Source: Marinifilum sp.
Lineage (GTDB): Bacteria > UBA9089 > CG2-30-40-21
NCBI GenBank assembly: GCA_020717845.1
Contig: DYDG01000006.1
Span: 1-46,842 of the forward strand
DNA: 46,842 bases
Reading direction: 5' to 3'
Below, piece by piece: positions 7,486 to 15,434 of this stretch. Within the stretch, counting starts at the first letter, position 1; each line of letters begins with the position of its first letter. Below the pieces are notes generated by a model. It was not told the origin of the DNA and searched no databases. It saw only the letters and a list, made by a program, of their open reading frames with translations. The position numbers and the translations under genes are program-made.

Positions 7486-8829
7486 ATGGAATGGAGAAAA
7501 TACCAGAAGAGGTATGTGAAAAAACGCAAAGGGAAAGGTCTGCCCTTTCTGTCCGGTCTGTCCTGGAAAAGGGAATGGAATAAGCCATGCTATATGGTGT
7601 TGACACTCCTTTTGGTTGCTTTTTGCATTTCGTATAGTCATACCTATATCAGAATTGCTTCAGCATCTTATTTAAGCAAAAAGATCTCTGAATCGTATAT
7701 GTGTGGGACAAATATTTCTCCTGCTTCCTTTAAGCAAACATCAGAAAATGAATACACCATGAATATTGGCCATAAAAAAAGGGCAATATCTACCCTTTTG
7801 CCATCTCTTCAAAATGCTGCTCTTGAGCTCTTCCAACAATATAAAATACCTGTTGGGGCAGTTGTTGCCATGGATCCGTCTACCGGGGCAATCCTGGCTA
7901 TGGCAAGTCAAGGGAATAATTCCACTAATCATCGGTTTCCATTAACCCTTTCATCCTCATATCCAGCTGCTTCTATATTTAAGATTGTAACCCTATCAGC
8001 TGCCCTTGAAGAGGAAGTGATCCAGCCTGATGATATTCTGAAGGCTACAAAAAGGCTTAAATATGATGGTAAATGGATACAAGATTCATCCAATGTTGCT
8101 TCAGGGCCAATTAGTGTAGGAAATGCCCTGGCTAAATCATGCAATACAGCCTTTGCAACCATGGCCGTAGATGTAGGATACCCATGTCTGGAAAAATATG
8201 CTACAAGGTTTGGATTTAATTCCAAGCTATGTCCTGACATGCCAGTAGAGGTTTCATCAGCAGTTATCTCTGATGAAACATATGATATTGCTGCCTCTGG
8301 GGCTGGATTTGGAGATATAAACATGAGCCCTCTTCACGGGGTATTGATTGCTTCATCTATTGCCAATAAAGGGAAGATAATGAAGCCAACCCTGATTAAA
8401 CAGGTTGTGAATGCAGAGGGAAGGGTTCTGGCAACACCCTCTCCTCAGGTGATGAGAACGCCGATTACACCAGAAACTGCAGAAACAATCAAGATCATGA
8501 TGGTGCAAACGGTTCATGGTGAAGGAAACGCTCATAAGGCATTTTATGATAGGCGAGGCAACCCTTATATTCCTGGGATTAAGATAGCTGGCAAAACAGG
8601 TTCACTTTCTTCTAAAACCCAGCCTAAAAACTGCACATGGTTTGTCGGATTTGCTCCAGCAGATAATCCAGAAATAGCTATAGCTGTGTTAATTGTTAAC
8701 TATGATACATGGCGGGCAAAGGCATGTACTATTACCAGAAAACTCTTAGAGACATATTTTGAGGATAAGGATAAAAATTCTACTCTACGTATGGTCAATA
8801 AACAACATGTCCGGGATGCTGAGTCGTAA
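7486..8829 (+). CDS. penicillin-binding protein, transpeptidase domain
   Basis: A 447-aa peptidoglycan D,D-transpeptidase anchored by one transmembrane helix (about residues 35-53). All three active-site motifs are present: SxxK as SIFK near residue 163 (nucleophile serine), SxN as SCN near 217, and KTG as GKTGSL near 369. The domain begins GAVVAMDPSTGAILAMAS, typical of the PbpA/FtsI group. The N-terminal segment between the helix and the catalytic domain is only about 60 residues, far shorter than the pedestal domain of class B FtsI or MrdA (570-650 aa in total). This is therefore a compact class-B-like enzyme, not clearly FtsI. ATG 7486 is preferred over TTG 7483 because AGGGGGG lies 8 nt upstream. 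It is a monocistronic unit convergent with neuB, with only 33 bp between. Confidence 0.88.
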   Translation: MEWRKYQKRYVKKRKGKGLPFLSGLSWKREWNKPCYMVLTLLLVAFCISYSHTYIRIASASYLSKKISESYMCGTNISPASFKQTSENEYTMNIGHKKRAISTLLPSLQNAALELFQQYKIPVGAVVAMDPSTGAILAMASQGNNSTNHRFPLTLSSSYPAASIFKIVTLSAALEEEVIQPDDILKATKRLKYDGKWIQDSSNVASGPISVGNALAKSCNTAFATMAVDVGYPCLEKYATRFGFNSKLCPDMPVEVSSAVISDETYDIAASGAGFGDINMSPLHGVLIASSIANKGKIMKPTLIKQVVNAEGRVLATPSPQVMRTPITPETAETIKIMMVQTVHGEGNAHKAFYDRRGNPYIPGIKIAGKTGSLSSKTQPKNCTWFVGFAPADNPEIAIAVLIVNYDTWRAKACTITRKLLETYFEDKDKNSTLRMVNKQHVRDAES

Positions 8830-8862
8830 AGCAATGGGAGGCTGAAGGCTGAAGAAAATCAA

Positions 8863-9894
8863 TCAGATATTCATCCTTATTTGTCCCCACCCAATTGGTT
8901 CATTCTCTGCAATAGCTACCATTGTCTTTTTGCCAATGACCAGATCAAAATGAGCTGGCAAGATACCAATGGCTGGCCTCTTCATACATATAATTTCTGG
9001 TGTAATCACCTCTCCCTGAGCAATATCCCTTTTAGCGGTAATCCCTTTTCTAACCTGTTGGTGAGCTGTTATCTCTGAAGGGGTAAGGATTTTTTGTGCT
9101 TTTCCGAGACATTGCTCTGCCTCTCTTATTTTTTGGACCAGCTCCTTTAGTTGTGCTGGCTCGACAGATGCCTTATGGTCAGGACCAGGAAGGGATGTGC
9201 TCAAGGTAAAATGCTTTTCAATTACCCTTGCCCCAAGGGCAACAGCAATAACAGCTGCGGTTGTTCCTATGGTATGATCTGAGTAGCCTATTAATAACCC
9301 AAAGGCATGATGCAGGCTCTGAATGACCATCAGGTTTGCGTCTTCAGGTGAGCAAGGATAGCTTGTGGTGCATTGCAAAAGAATAAGCTGTGGATTTTCT
9401 CTTAAGATTATCTCAACAGCTTCGGTTATTTCTTCCATGTTTGCCATTCCGCATGAAAGCAGAACAGGTTTTTTCTTTCTGGCAATGTGTTTTAAGAGAG
9501 GATGATTGGTTAATTCGCCAGATGGAATCTTAAAGGCAGGGACATTAATTTCTTCAAGCATATCAGCACTTTCTTCATCAAAGGGTGTTGAGAGAAAAAT
9601 GATGCCTATTTTTTCTGCATATTCTGAAAGCATAACATGATCATCCCTGGATAATTCCAGAGATGCAAGCATCTGGAACACATCCTGTGGAACAGCATTG
9701 GAAAGCAGATTTTTTGCAGTAAAGCTTTGAAACTTTATGGCATCACACCCTGTTTCTTTTGCTATCTCAATCATCTGCCGGGCTGTCTCTAACGAGCCAT
9801 TATGATTGACCCCTGCTTCAGCAATAATGAATACATGACTATGAAAAACCTGACCAATAACTTTATCCTTTATAACTATTTGGGGTAATGGCAT
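8863..9894 (-). CDS. neuB: N-acetylneuraminate synthase family protein
   Basis: A 343-aa sialic-acid synthase family enzyme that condenses PEP with an N-acetylated hexose to make a nonulosonate (Neu5Ac, legionaminate or similar). The NeuB TIM barrel shows FIIAEAGVNHNG, DAIKFQ, FLSTPFD, FKIPSGE, QCTTSYP, GYSDHT and EKHFTL. The C-terminal 60 residues form the SAF/antifreeze-like domain (KGITAKRDIAQGEVI). The frame stays open to 9972, but the true start is ATG 9894, with GGAGG at 9906-9910. That gives the usual family length and ends the overlap with ridA. It is last in a minus-strand run after dapB and ridA. No neuA, neuC or other nonulosonate genes are in the window, so the substrate is uncertain. 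Confidence 0.93.
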   Translation of the reverse strand: MPLPQIVIKDKVIGQVFHSHVFIIAEAGVNHNGSLETARQMIEIAKETGCDAIKFQSFTAKNLLSNAVPQDVFQMLASLELSRDDHVMLSEYAEKIGIIFLSTPFDEESADMLEEINVPAFKIPSGELTNHPLLKHIARKKKPVLLSCGMANMEEITEAVEIILRENPQLILLQCTTSYPCSPEDANLMVIQSLHHAFGLLIGYSDHTIGTTAAVIAVALGARVIEKHFTLSTSLPGPDHKASVEPAQLKELVQKIREAEQCLGKAQKILTPSEITAHQQVRKGITAKRDIAQGEVITPEIICMKRPAIGILPAHFDLVIGKKTMVAIAENEPIGWGQIRMNI

Positions 9895-9955
9895 TATTTG
9901 TTTTTCCTCCAGAAGACAGCAGTGGATGGGGCAGGTTATGTGTCTTATGAAATTC

Positions 9956-10324
9956 TTATGAAATATAGGCAATGGCTTCTATCTCCACCTTAATCTCAAA
10001 GGGGAGTTTGGCTGCTTGAATGCAGGATCTGGCAGGTTTATTGGCAGGAAAGTATTCCTTATAAATCTTGTTCATGATGTCAAAATCATTCATATCAATC
10101 AAGAATACCGTAACCTTGAGAACGTTATTTAATGATGATCCACCAGCATGAAGAACAACTTTGAGGTTTTCCAGGGTTAATCGGACTTGTTCTTCTATGC
10201 TGCCATGCCTTATTTGCCCTGTTTCTGGATCTTTGGGGCACTGACCAGAGACAAAGAGTAAATCCTTGAAAGATACTGCTTGAGAATATGGAGAATCAGA
10301 ATTTGCACCAATAACCTGTTTCAT
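9956..10324 (-). CDS. ridA: RidA/YjgF-family enamine/imine deaminase
   Basis: A 122-aa RidA-family protein that hydrolyses reactive enamine/imine intermediates released by PLP enzymes. The family features present are SPYSQAV near the N-terminus, LLFVSGQCPKDPETGQI, LKVTVFLIDMNDF and the C-terminal PARSCIQ with the substrate-binding arginine, then EIEAIAY. Length is normal for the family. It starts 11 nt after the dapB stop, so it is probably translated from the same message, and neuB follows 61 nt later. The initiation site has only a weak AGG upstream. Confidence 0.93.
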   Translation of the reverse strand: MKQVIGANSDSPYSQAVSFKDLLFVSGQCPKDPETGQIRHGSIEEQVRLTLENLKVVLHAGGSSLNNVLKVTVFLIDMNDFDIMNKIYKEYFPANKPARSCIQAAKLPFEIKVEIEAIAYIS

Positions 10325-10335
10325 CCTATTTTATC

Positions 10336-11163
10336 CTATTCCCCCTTGATTCCCAGGACATCCATCATATTGTATAACCCTGGCGAGGCATTAGCGGCAA
10401 ATCTTCCTGCCCGCAAGGCACCAGAGGCAAAGGTATCCCTGTTTTGGACACGATGGGTTATCTCCAATCGTTCACCATCTCCAATAAACATGGCTGTATG
10501 CTCACCAATAATATCCCCGCCTCTTATGGCAAATATTCCAATCTCTTCAGGCTTTCTCTGTCCAACAGAGCCCTGTCTGCCATACACAGCCACCTTGTCC
10601 AGATCCCTTTCCAGAGCTTCGGCAATTACCCCAGCTATCTTCAAGGCAGAGCCTGAAGGGGCATCAACCTTTTTATGATGATGTGCCTCAAGTATTTCCA
10701 CCTCATATTCGTTGCCAAGGGCTTTAGCTGTCAGAGCTGCCAGCTTAAAGAGAAGATTCATCCCAAGGCTCATATTTGCAGAATAAACGATGGGGATAGA
10801 CTCAGCTGCTGTGGATAGTCTTTCATTTTGAGCTTTGTTTAGTCCAGTAGTCCCAATAACTATTGGACAATTGAAAAGACAGGCTGTTTCAAGATGATTG
10901 ATTGTTGTCTCTGGTGAGGTAAAATCAATGATGACCAATGGGGAGGAAACTATTGCTGGCATTTGTGGTTGTCTTAAATCCTGAAGCGTAGCTTCCAAGT
11001 TTGATGTTAAGATAATACCCTTTCCTGCATCTGTCCCAAGCAAAGGATGTTCTTTCCGTTCAATACAACCTGCTATCTCCATATCTTCTGATGCAAGAAT
11101 CTGTTGGACAATTGCTTTACCCATGCGACCCATTGCACCTGTAACAACAACCTTTATCACCAT
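10336..11163 (-). CDS. dapB: 4-hydroxy-tetrahydrodipicolinate reductase
   Basis: A 275-aa DapB, which reduces HTPA to tetrahydrodipicolinate with NAD(P)H in lysine and meso-diaminopimelate synthesis. The Rossmann motif VTGAMGRMG lies at residues 7-15. The catalytic block EAHHHKKVDAPSGSA is at about 159-173, and the GTTGL and YSANMSLGMN stretches are in place. The frame stays open upstream to 11262, but that extension translates a repeat. ATG 11163, with GGAG just upstream, gives the usual family length. It is cotranscribed with ridA; dapA, dapL or dapF are not in the window. Confidence 0.95.
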   Translation of the reverse strand: MVIKVVVTGAMGRMGKAIVQQILASEDMEIAGCIERKEHPLLGTDAGKGIILTSNLEATLQDLRQPQMPAIVSSPLVIIDFTSPETTINHLETACLFNCPIVIGTTGLNKAQNERLSTAAESIPIVYSANMSLGMNLLFKLAALTAKALGNEYEVEILEAHHHKKVDAPSGSALKIAGVIAEALERDLDKVAVYGRQGSVGQRKPEEIGIFAIRGGDIIGEHTAMFIGDGERLEITHRVQNRDTFASGALRAGRFAANASPGLYNMMDVLGIKGE

Positions 11164-11175
11164 AGTCTCCTTATT

Positions 11176-11219
11176 CGTTCCCTGAGCATGTTGAAGGCGT
11201 TCCCTGAGCTTGTCGAAGG
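11176..11219. repeat. 22 bp tandem repeat pair (CTGAGCTTGTCGAAGG type)
   Basis: Two adjacent 22 bp copies starting CGTTCCCTGAGC and ending GAAGG, identical at 20 of 22 positions. The unit is a familiar short intergenic repeat in many genomes. It lies just upstream of dapB and creates the spurious N-terminal extension of that frame. Confidence 0.75.
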
Positions 11220-11225
11220 GGACAA

Positions 11226-11435
11226 TTAAAATCCTGCCAGGACAGAAAGGTCCACCACACAATTTATCATACAGACAAGCATGCTTACCAGCATAGTTAA
11301 TACTGGAACCTTAACCAGACAAACGACTCGTTCCTTTTTCGCCCAGGACTTCATTGTCTTTCGATAAACAAAAATAGCCTCGTAACAAGCAAAAAACATA
11401 ACCAATCCCATCAAAAGCATATACAATCGTTCCAT
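11226..11435 (-). CDS. small membrane protein of unknown function
   Basis: A 69-aa protein with two hydrophobic segments (about residues 4-24 and 41-68) flanking a basic stretch, YRKTMKSWAKKER. A hairpin topology with the basic loop in the cytoplasm is likely. AGGAG lies about 11 nt upstream of the ATG. It sits between tRNA-Ser and dapB in the same orientation and may be cotranscribed. I do not recognise the family. Confidence 0.55.
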   Translation of the reverse strand: MERLYMLLMGLVMFFACYEAIFVYRKTMKSWAKKERVVCLVKVPVLTMLVSMLVCMINCVVDLSVLAGF

Positions 11436-11548
11436 TTTGCAATATTCTCCTTATTCATGATCTTTGTAATGACAATAAGATAGCATATGTTATTTATTTT
11501 GTCAAGAAAAATATTTACAGGATACAGGGATTGATAAGACTGAAGGTT

Positions 11549-11623
<75 letters not shown>

Positions 11624-11647
<24 letters not shown>

Positions 11648-12130
11648 GATATGAGCTGCAGCTCTTTGTTCCTTAAAAAAGTCCTGGATTAATTCCCTTG
11701 CCTCTTGTTCCAATACCCCGTGAACAACCTCGATTTGATGATTCAGTTGAGAATTTTGTGATAGATTTACTACTGATCCACATGCCCCAGCCTTTGGATT
11801 GTCTGCACCATAAACTAATTGTTTTACCCTTGCCCAGACCATGGCACAAACACACATCCCGCATGGTTCGATGGTAACAAACATGATTGTCTCAGTCAAT
11901 CGATGATTGCCAATAACCATAGCAGCCTTTTGTATGGCAAGCATCTCAGCATGGGCTGTTGGATCTCTGCGAGTTTCTACCTCATTATGTGCTCTGGCAA
12001 TAATCTCTGATTCAAGGGTAATTATTGCTCCAACAGGCACCTCGCCACATTGATATGCTGCTTTTGCCTCGATAATTGCTTCTTTCATGAAGTATGTATA
12101 ATTGCAAGGGTACAAATAAATACCCTCCAT
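11624..12130 (-). CDS. tadA: tRNA-specific adenosine deaminase
   Basis: A 168-aa zinc deaminase that converts A34 to inosine in tRNA-Arg(ACG), allowing one tRNA to read CGU, CGC and CGA. Zinc and catalytic motifs are HAE (residues 60-62) and PCGMC (89-93). The VPVGAII and RRDPTAHAE contexts are typical of TadA rather than guanine deaminase. ATG 12130 gives the usual 14-residue lead before MKEAI, though its ribosome binding site is weak. The gene lies 26 nt downstream of tRNA-Arg(ACG), its own substrate. Its last seven codons (about GEVPKWS) and UAA stop lie inside the tRNA-Ser gene. Confidence 0.95.
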
Positions 12131-12156
12131 ATTTCTGTGGTAAAACTTTATTAATC

Positions 12157-12233
12157 TGGTGCGCCCGAGAGGATTCGAACCTCTAACCTACTGATTCGTA
12201 GTCAGGCACTCTATCCAATTGAGCTACGGGCGC
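12157..12233 (-). tRNA. tRNA-Arg (anticodon ACG), CCA encoded
   Basis: On the minus strand the acceptor GCGCCCG pairs with CGGGCGC. The anticodon stem-loop CTGACTACGAATCAG gives anticodon ACG, and the T-arm is GAGGTTCGAATCCTC. The discriminator is A and CCA is encoded. Its A34 is the substrate position of TadA, whose gene follows on the same strand. Confidence 0.97.
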
Positions 12234-12268
12234 ATAATCGCATAAGATTATCCAATGTTATTGTATAT

Positions 12269-12297
12269 AGAATACCAAATTTTTCCCTATATGTCAA
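12269..12297 (-). promoter_or_regulatory. sigma70 promoter of the tRNA-Arg-tadA-tRNA-Ser unit
   Basis: On the minus strand TTGACA (12292-12297), an exact 17 bp spacer and TATTCT (12269-12274). The start would fall about 30 nt upstream of the mature tRNA-Arg. No other strong promoter is obvious before dapB, so this may drive the whole minus-strand run to neuB. Confidence 0.75.
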
Positions 12298-12386
12298 GGA
12301 AAATTACTCAATAAAGATAATGCGTTAGTGAACAAAGAGGGAAATGATGAGATAGCAGCGAGAGGACAGAAGAAAAGGACAGAAAC

Positions 12387-12418
12387 CACCCCTAACCCCT
12401 CCTTGGGAAAGGAGAGGA
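12387..12418. repeat. dispersed CCCCTAACCCC-type repeat
   Basis: CCACCCCTAACCCC followed by TCCTTGGGAAAGGA, with a small hairpin CTCCTT-GGG-AAGGAG. It is related to the repeats at 6427-6476 and 14749-14780. The non-coding gap 12298-12644 holds only this, the hairpin at 12532-12574 and the heptamer array; open frames across it are repeat-encoded. Confidence 0.5.
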
Positions 12419-12531
12419 ATAATACAAGGACAGGATAGTGGGGCGGAAACGAAAGGGTGAATCGGGCGGTAGGGGTGGGGTTTCCACGTCCTGAATGGAG
12501 GAACGGAGCGAGAGACAGGAGAGTGGTACGG

Positions 12532-12574
12532 GGTGCGGAGGCAACATCTCTGGCAGAGATGTTGCCTCCGCACC
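12532..12574. repeat. long perfect palindrome (20 bp arms, 3 bp loop)
   Basis: GGTGCGGAGGCAACATCTCT, loop GGC, then the exact reverse complement. As RNA or single-stranded DNA it would form a very stable hairpin. It has no T-run, so it is a mobile palindrome rather than a terminator. Its TCTCTGGC centre resembles the 18 bp repeat at 4766-4801. Confidence 0.85.
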
Positions 12575-12598
12575 TCGCACCTCGCACCTCGCACCTTG
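12571..12598. repeat. 7 bp tandem repeat CACCTCG (four copies)
   Basis: Three exact CACCTCG copies and a fourth, CACCTTG, beginning inside the right arm of the palindrome at 12532-12574. No CDS lies across it, so length changes would not alter a protein. Confidence 0.75.
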
Positions 12599-12644
12599 TT
12601 TCCCTCCCATTTACTGACCCATTACGAAACAAACTAAAAAATCC

Positions 12645-12673
12645 TTGACAAAAATTAAAAAATATAGTAATAT
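12645..12673 (+). promoter_or_regulatory. sigma70 promoter placing the start at the DUF502 ATG
   Basis: TTGACA (12645-12650), a 17 bp spacer and TAATAT (12668-12673). The expected transcription start, about 7 nt downstream of the -10, coincides with ATG 12680. No ribosome binding site lies between, so the message may be leaderless. Confidence 0.7.
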
Positions 12674-12679
12674 TATCAT

Positions 12680-13363
12680 ATGAGCAATGCTATGAAAAAC
12701 ATACCATGGAAAACACAATTAAAGGCATATTTTATTACCGGATTCTTGACTATCGTGCCGGTTATGGCTACCATCTTTTTGATGACAATAGCCATGAAGA
12801 TTTTAATCAAGATTCTTGGCAGTCCATTTCTTTTTTTGTTAGAGACGCTTTTTCATGTAAAGATCGCTGGAGCATGGCTGCTGTTATTTGATGTGCTGGG
12901 TATTGCTTGTGGTATGCTTTGTGTTTTTGTAATCATTACCTTGATTGGCATTTTAACAGCCAATATCTTTGGACGGACAATCTTTGTCTGGTTTGAGACC
13001 TTTTTAGTAAAGCTCCCTTTGATCAGTAATTTTTATGGGGCAATAAAACAGCTGATGGAAATCCTTTTTTCCAAAGGCAAAAACTCATTTACCAGGGTAG
13101 TCTTGGTGGAATATCCCAGAAAGGGTGTGTTTTCTGTAGGTTTTGTTACTGCAGAGGATAATCAGATTGTTAGTCCCATGCTTGGGGAAAAGATGATTAA
13201 TCTCTATTTGCCTACAGCCTTAAATATTGCCTCTGGCTTTATGCTTATTGTTCCGGCAAAGGATGTTATTCCATTGGAGATAGGTGTTGAAGATGGCTTA
13301 AAACTGGTTATTTCCGGTGGATTTATTTCTTCACCTATAGCGAATGGAAAGGAAACAGAATGA
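12680..13363 (+). CDS. DUF502 family membrane protein
   Basis: A 227-aa protein of the DUF502 membrane family, whose function is not established. Two transmembrane regions are seen at about residues 16-45 and 63-100. The conserved loop with FGRTIFVWFETFLVKLPLI, the YGAIKQLMEIL stretch and a C-terminal soluble domain with FMLIVPAKDVIPLEI follow. ATG 12680 and ATG 12692 are both possible starts, and neither has a ribosome binding site; the promoter places the transcript start at the first. The stop overlaps the HU gene start (ATGA), so the two are translationally coupled. Confidence 0.85.
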   Translation: MSNAMKNIPWKTQLKAYFITGFLTIVPVMATIFLMTIAMKILIKILGSPFLFLLETLFHVKIAGAWLLLFDVLGIACGMLCVFVIITLIGILTANIFGRTIFVWFETFLVKLPLISNFYGAIKQLMEILFSKGKNSFTRVVLVEYPRKGVFSVGFVTAEDNQIVSPMLGEKMINLYLPTALNIASGFMLIVPAKDVIPLEIGVEDGLKLVISGGFISSPIANGKETE

Positions 13364-13638
13364 ATAAAAGTGAACTGAGTTCTCTGATTGCTTCCAAAAC
13401 AGGGTTTTTAACTAAGGACACCCTGTTTATTATAGATTTAATTCTCACTACTATGAGAGATGGGTTGTGTAAGGATGGAAGGCTCGAATTAAGAGGACTG
13501 GGCAGCTTTGAGGTGAGGGAAAGAGCTCCACGAAAGGGGAGAATAATGGCTACCGGAGAAATGGTTGATATTCCCAGTCATAAAACGGTTGTCTTTATCC
13601 CTGGCAAGTCATTTAAAAACAAAAACAAGCGGCTGTAA
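13360..13638 (+). CDS. HU/IHF-family DNA-binding protein
   Basis: A 92-aa nucleoid protein that binds and bends DNA as a dimer. It has the N-terminal helical dimer region and the canonical LRGLGSFEVRERAPRKGR stretch with the beta-arm. The arm tip reads ATGEMVDIP, then VVFIPGKSFKNKNKR at the end. Alternative family members such as IHF subunits cannot be excluded. ATG overlaps the DUF502 stop by 4 nt. The final three codons and UAA stop form the first 10 nt of tRNA-Gly, so RNase P processing of a joint transcript would remove the stop codon from this message. Confidence 0.93.
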   Translation: MNKSELSSLIASKTGFLTKDTLFIIDLILTTMRDGLCKDGRLELRGLGSFEVRERAPRKGRIMATGEMVDIPSHKTVVFIPGKSFKNKNKRL

Positions 13639-13703
13639 TTCAGTGGTAGAATGCAAGCTTCCCAAGCTTGACGTCGTGGGTTCGAGTCCCATCGGCCGCT
13701 CCA
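13629..13703 (+). tRNA. tRNA-Gly (anticodon CCC), CCA encoded
   Basis: The acceptor GCGGCTG pairs with CGGCCGC, including one G-U pair. The anticodon loop TTCCCAA on a CAAGC/GCTTG stem gives anticodon CCC. The T-arm is GTGGGTTCGAGTCCCAT, discriminator U, CCA encoded, followed by T6. It lies directly upstream of glyQ, the alpha subunit of the enzyme that charges it, and overlaps the 3' end of the HU gene by 10 nt. Confidence 0.96.
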
Positions 13704-13770
13704 TTTTTTGGCTCTTCATACATTCATCCCTTCCAAATCCCTATTTCTCACTTAAACAAAGGAGTATCTT

Positions 13771-14649
13771 ATGAATTTTCAAGACATAATCTTAGGCTTG
13801 CAGACATTCTGGAGTAAGCAGGGGTGTCTGCTTGCTCAACCATATGATATTGAGGTTGGTGCAGGGACATTTAATCCGCATACATTCTTGCGGGTTTTGG
13901 GTCCAGAGCCATGGAAAGCAGCCTATGTCGAGCCATCAAGAAGGCCTACTGATGGCAGGTATGGCGAAAATCCTAATCGTTTGCAACACTATTATCAATT
14001 CCAGGTTATCCTAAAGCCATCACCTGACAATGTTCAGGATCTCTATCTCCAGAGCTTGATAAGGATTGGGATAAACCCGAATGAGCATGATATCAGGTTT
14101 GTAGAAGATGACTGGGAATCCCCTACACTTGGTGCCTCTGGCTTAGGCTGGGAGGTGTGGCTTGATGGGATGGAGATAACCCAGTTTACCTACTTTCAAA
14201 GTGTGGGCGGATTGTCCCTTTCCCCTGTGTCTGTAGAATTAACCTATGGACTGGAAAGAATAGCTATGTATATCCAGAAAAAGGATTCTGTGTTTGACTT
14301 AGACTGGACTGATAAGATAAAATATGGTCAGGTGCATCATCAAACAGAGGTTGAGTTTTCAAAATATAACTTTGAAAAGGCTGATACGGGGATGTGGTTT
14401 GGGCTTTTTGAGAGATATGAACAGGAATCGCTCAGATGTATCAAGGAGAATCTTCCATTCCCTGCCTATGACTTCTGCCTGAAAAGCTCACATGCCTTTA
14501 ATATGCTTGATGCTCGCAGTGCTATAAGCGTTACCGAGCGAACTGGCTATATTGCCAGAGTACGAAACCTTGCCAAAAAATGCGCTGCGGCTTATATAAA
14601 AGAAAGAGAGGAGGCAGGGTTTCCGTTGATTGTAGATAGTGCCAGATAG
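13771..14649 (+). CDS. glyQ: glycyl-tRNA synthetase alpha subunit
   Basis: A 292-aa catalytic subunit of the heterotetrameric glycyl-tRNA synthetase, which charges tRNA-Gly with glycine. The nearly invariant N-terminus ([20 protein letters not shown], then GAGTFNP and the [20 protein letters not shown] block) is intact. So are the [20 protein letters not shown] and QVGG-like QSVGG regions. The ribosome binding site AAGGAG is appropriately placed. Its partner glyS normally follows directly; here about 3.3 kb of toxin-antitoxin and defence-type genes lie between. Confidence 0.97.
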   Translation: MNFQDIILGLQTFWSKQGCLLAQPYDIEVGAGTFNPHTFLRVLGPEPWKAAYVEPSRRPTDGRYGENPNRLQHYYQFQVILKPSPDNVQDLYLQSLIRIGINPNEHDIRFVEDDWESPTLGASGLGWEVWLDGMEITQFTYFQSVGGLSLSPVSVELTYGLERIAMYIQKKDSVFDLDWTDKIKYGQVHHQTEVEFSKYNFEKADTGMWFGLFERYEQESLRCIKENLPFPAYDFCLKSSHAFNMLDARSAISVTERTGYIARVRNLAKKCAAAYIKEREEAGFPLIVDSAR

Positions 14650-14748
14650 TATGAAAGAAATTTGGGAAAAAGGTGACCTGTGAAATAGAGTGATTTACTG
14701 CAAGAATATAGAGGTTTTTTAACTAAATTCTGTGATATTATTAAAAAT

Positions 14749-14780
14749 CCCTCTTAAAAAAGGGGGTTCGTGGGTTGTTA
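14749..14780. repeat. dispersed repeat, second copy of the 6427 family
   Basis: CCCTCTTAAAAAAGGGGG then TTCGTGGGTTGTTA, closely matching 6427-6458. It occupies the gap between glyQ and the toxin-antitoxin pair and marks the left edge of the inserted segment. Confidence 0.7.
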
Positions 14781-14859
14781 TTCTCTTTTTCTTTAACTAT
14801 ACCTCTGTAGTCAAACAATCCTAATAACGCAAAAACCAAACTTAAAAGGAGGTCGAGAA

Positions 14860-15096
14860 ATGTCAGTTATGGAAAATGTAGCTTTTGAAAGCAACTTGTT
14901 GCCAGATGGACATCTGTATTGTCCTAAAGAGTTTGCATATAATCAAGATGTCCATTTTAAAGTAGTTGCAACTTTTAAGAAACCTGAACTTGAAGCATCT
15001 GAGCACGAAATTGAATTGTCAAATATTAAGGATATTTCTGAAGATTTCCTTTCTCCAGAAGAACTGAACTATTATCTTAATTTGGAGCCATTATGA
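14860..15096 (+). CDS. putative antitoxin of a PemK/MazF pair
   Basis: A 78-aa acidic protein just upstream of, and overlapping by 4 nt (ATGA), a PemK/MazF-like toxin. This is the standard antitoxin-first arrangement. An optimal AGGAGG (14847-14852) lies 7 nt before the ATG. The N-terminal half contains LLPDGHLYCPKEF, like the short strand pair of some antitoxins. The acidic C-terminus (EDFLSPEELNYYLNLEPL) could wrap the toxin. The antitoxin call rests on position more than on sequence; I do not recognise the family. Confidence 0.7.
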   Translation: MSVMENVAFESNLLPDGHLYCPKEFAYNQDVHFKVVATFKKPELEASEHEIELSNIKDISEDFLSPEELNYYLNLEPL

Positions 15097-15434
15097 GTAA
15101 ATTCCAACAAGGACAAATATGGCTGGTGAATTTTGACCCAAGCTTTGGACATGAATATAAAAAGGTTCGACCAGCCTTGATTGTTCAAAATGACAGGTAT
15201 ATAGAATTAAGCAATTTGTTGACTGTTATTCCAATTTCTTCACAAATAACTAAACAAACAGATCTTGATATTTTGCTGAAGAAAAATACTCAGAATAGGC
15301 TTATGACAGACTCTTTACTTAAAACGAAACAGATTAGTTCATTTGATAAACAAAGATTTATAAAGCTCATTGGCATTGCTGATAAAGAAACAATGATAAA
15401 GATTGGAGAGAATATTAGGCTTTTTTTAATTTGA
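15093..15434 (+). CDS. PemK/MazF-family mRNA interferase toxin
   Basis: A 113-aa toxin of the PemK/MazF family, ribosome-independent endoribonucleases that cut mRNA at short motifs. The first strands GQIWLVNFDP, the loop SFGHEYKKVRPALIVQND with the conserved Arg, and TVIPISSQ with the conserved Ser are present. The C-terminal IKLIGIADKETM helix fits. Length is normal. Translation is coupled to the upstream antitoxin by ATGA overlap. The recognition sequence cannot be read from the protein. Confidence 0.9.
   Translation: MSKFQQGQIWLVNFDPSFGHEYKKVRPALIVQNDRYIELSNLLTVIPISSQITKQTDLDILLKKNTQNRLMTDSLLKTKQISSFDKQRFIKLIGIADKETMIKIGENIRLFLI

Noticed and set aside
12294-12648. Several open frames of 60-112 codons on both strands
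   Set aside because: They lie wholly over the palindrome, the heptamer array and the CCCCTAACCCC repeat, and repeat the same low-complexity peptides in different frames; no ribosome binding site or family resemblance.
13704-13770. T-box or other riboswitch before glyQ
   Set aside because: Only 67 nt separate tRNA-Gly from glyQ; no specifier loop, T-box sequence or terminator/antiterminator pair is seen.
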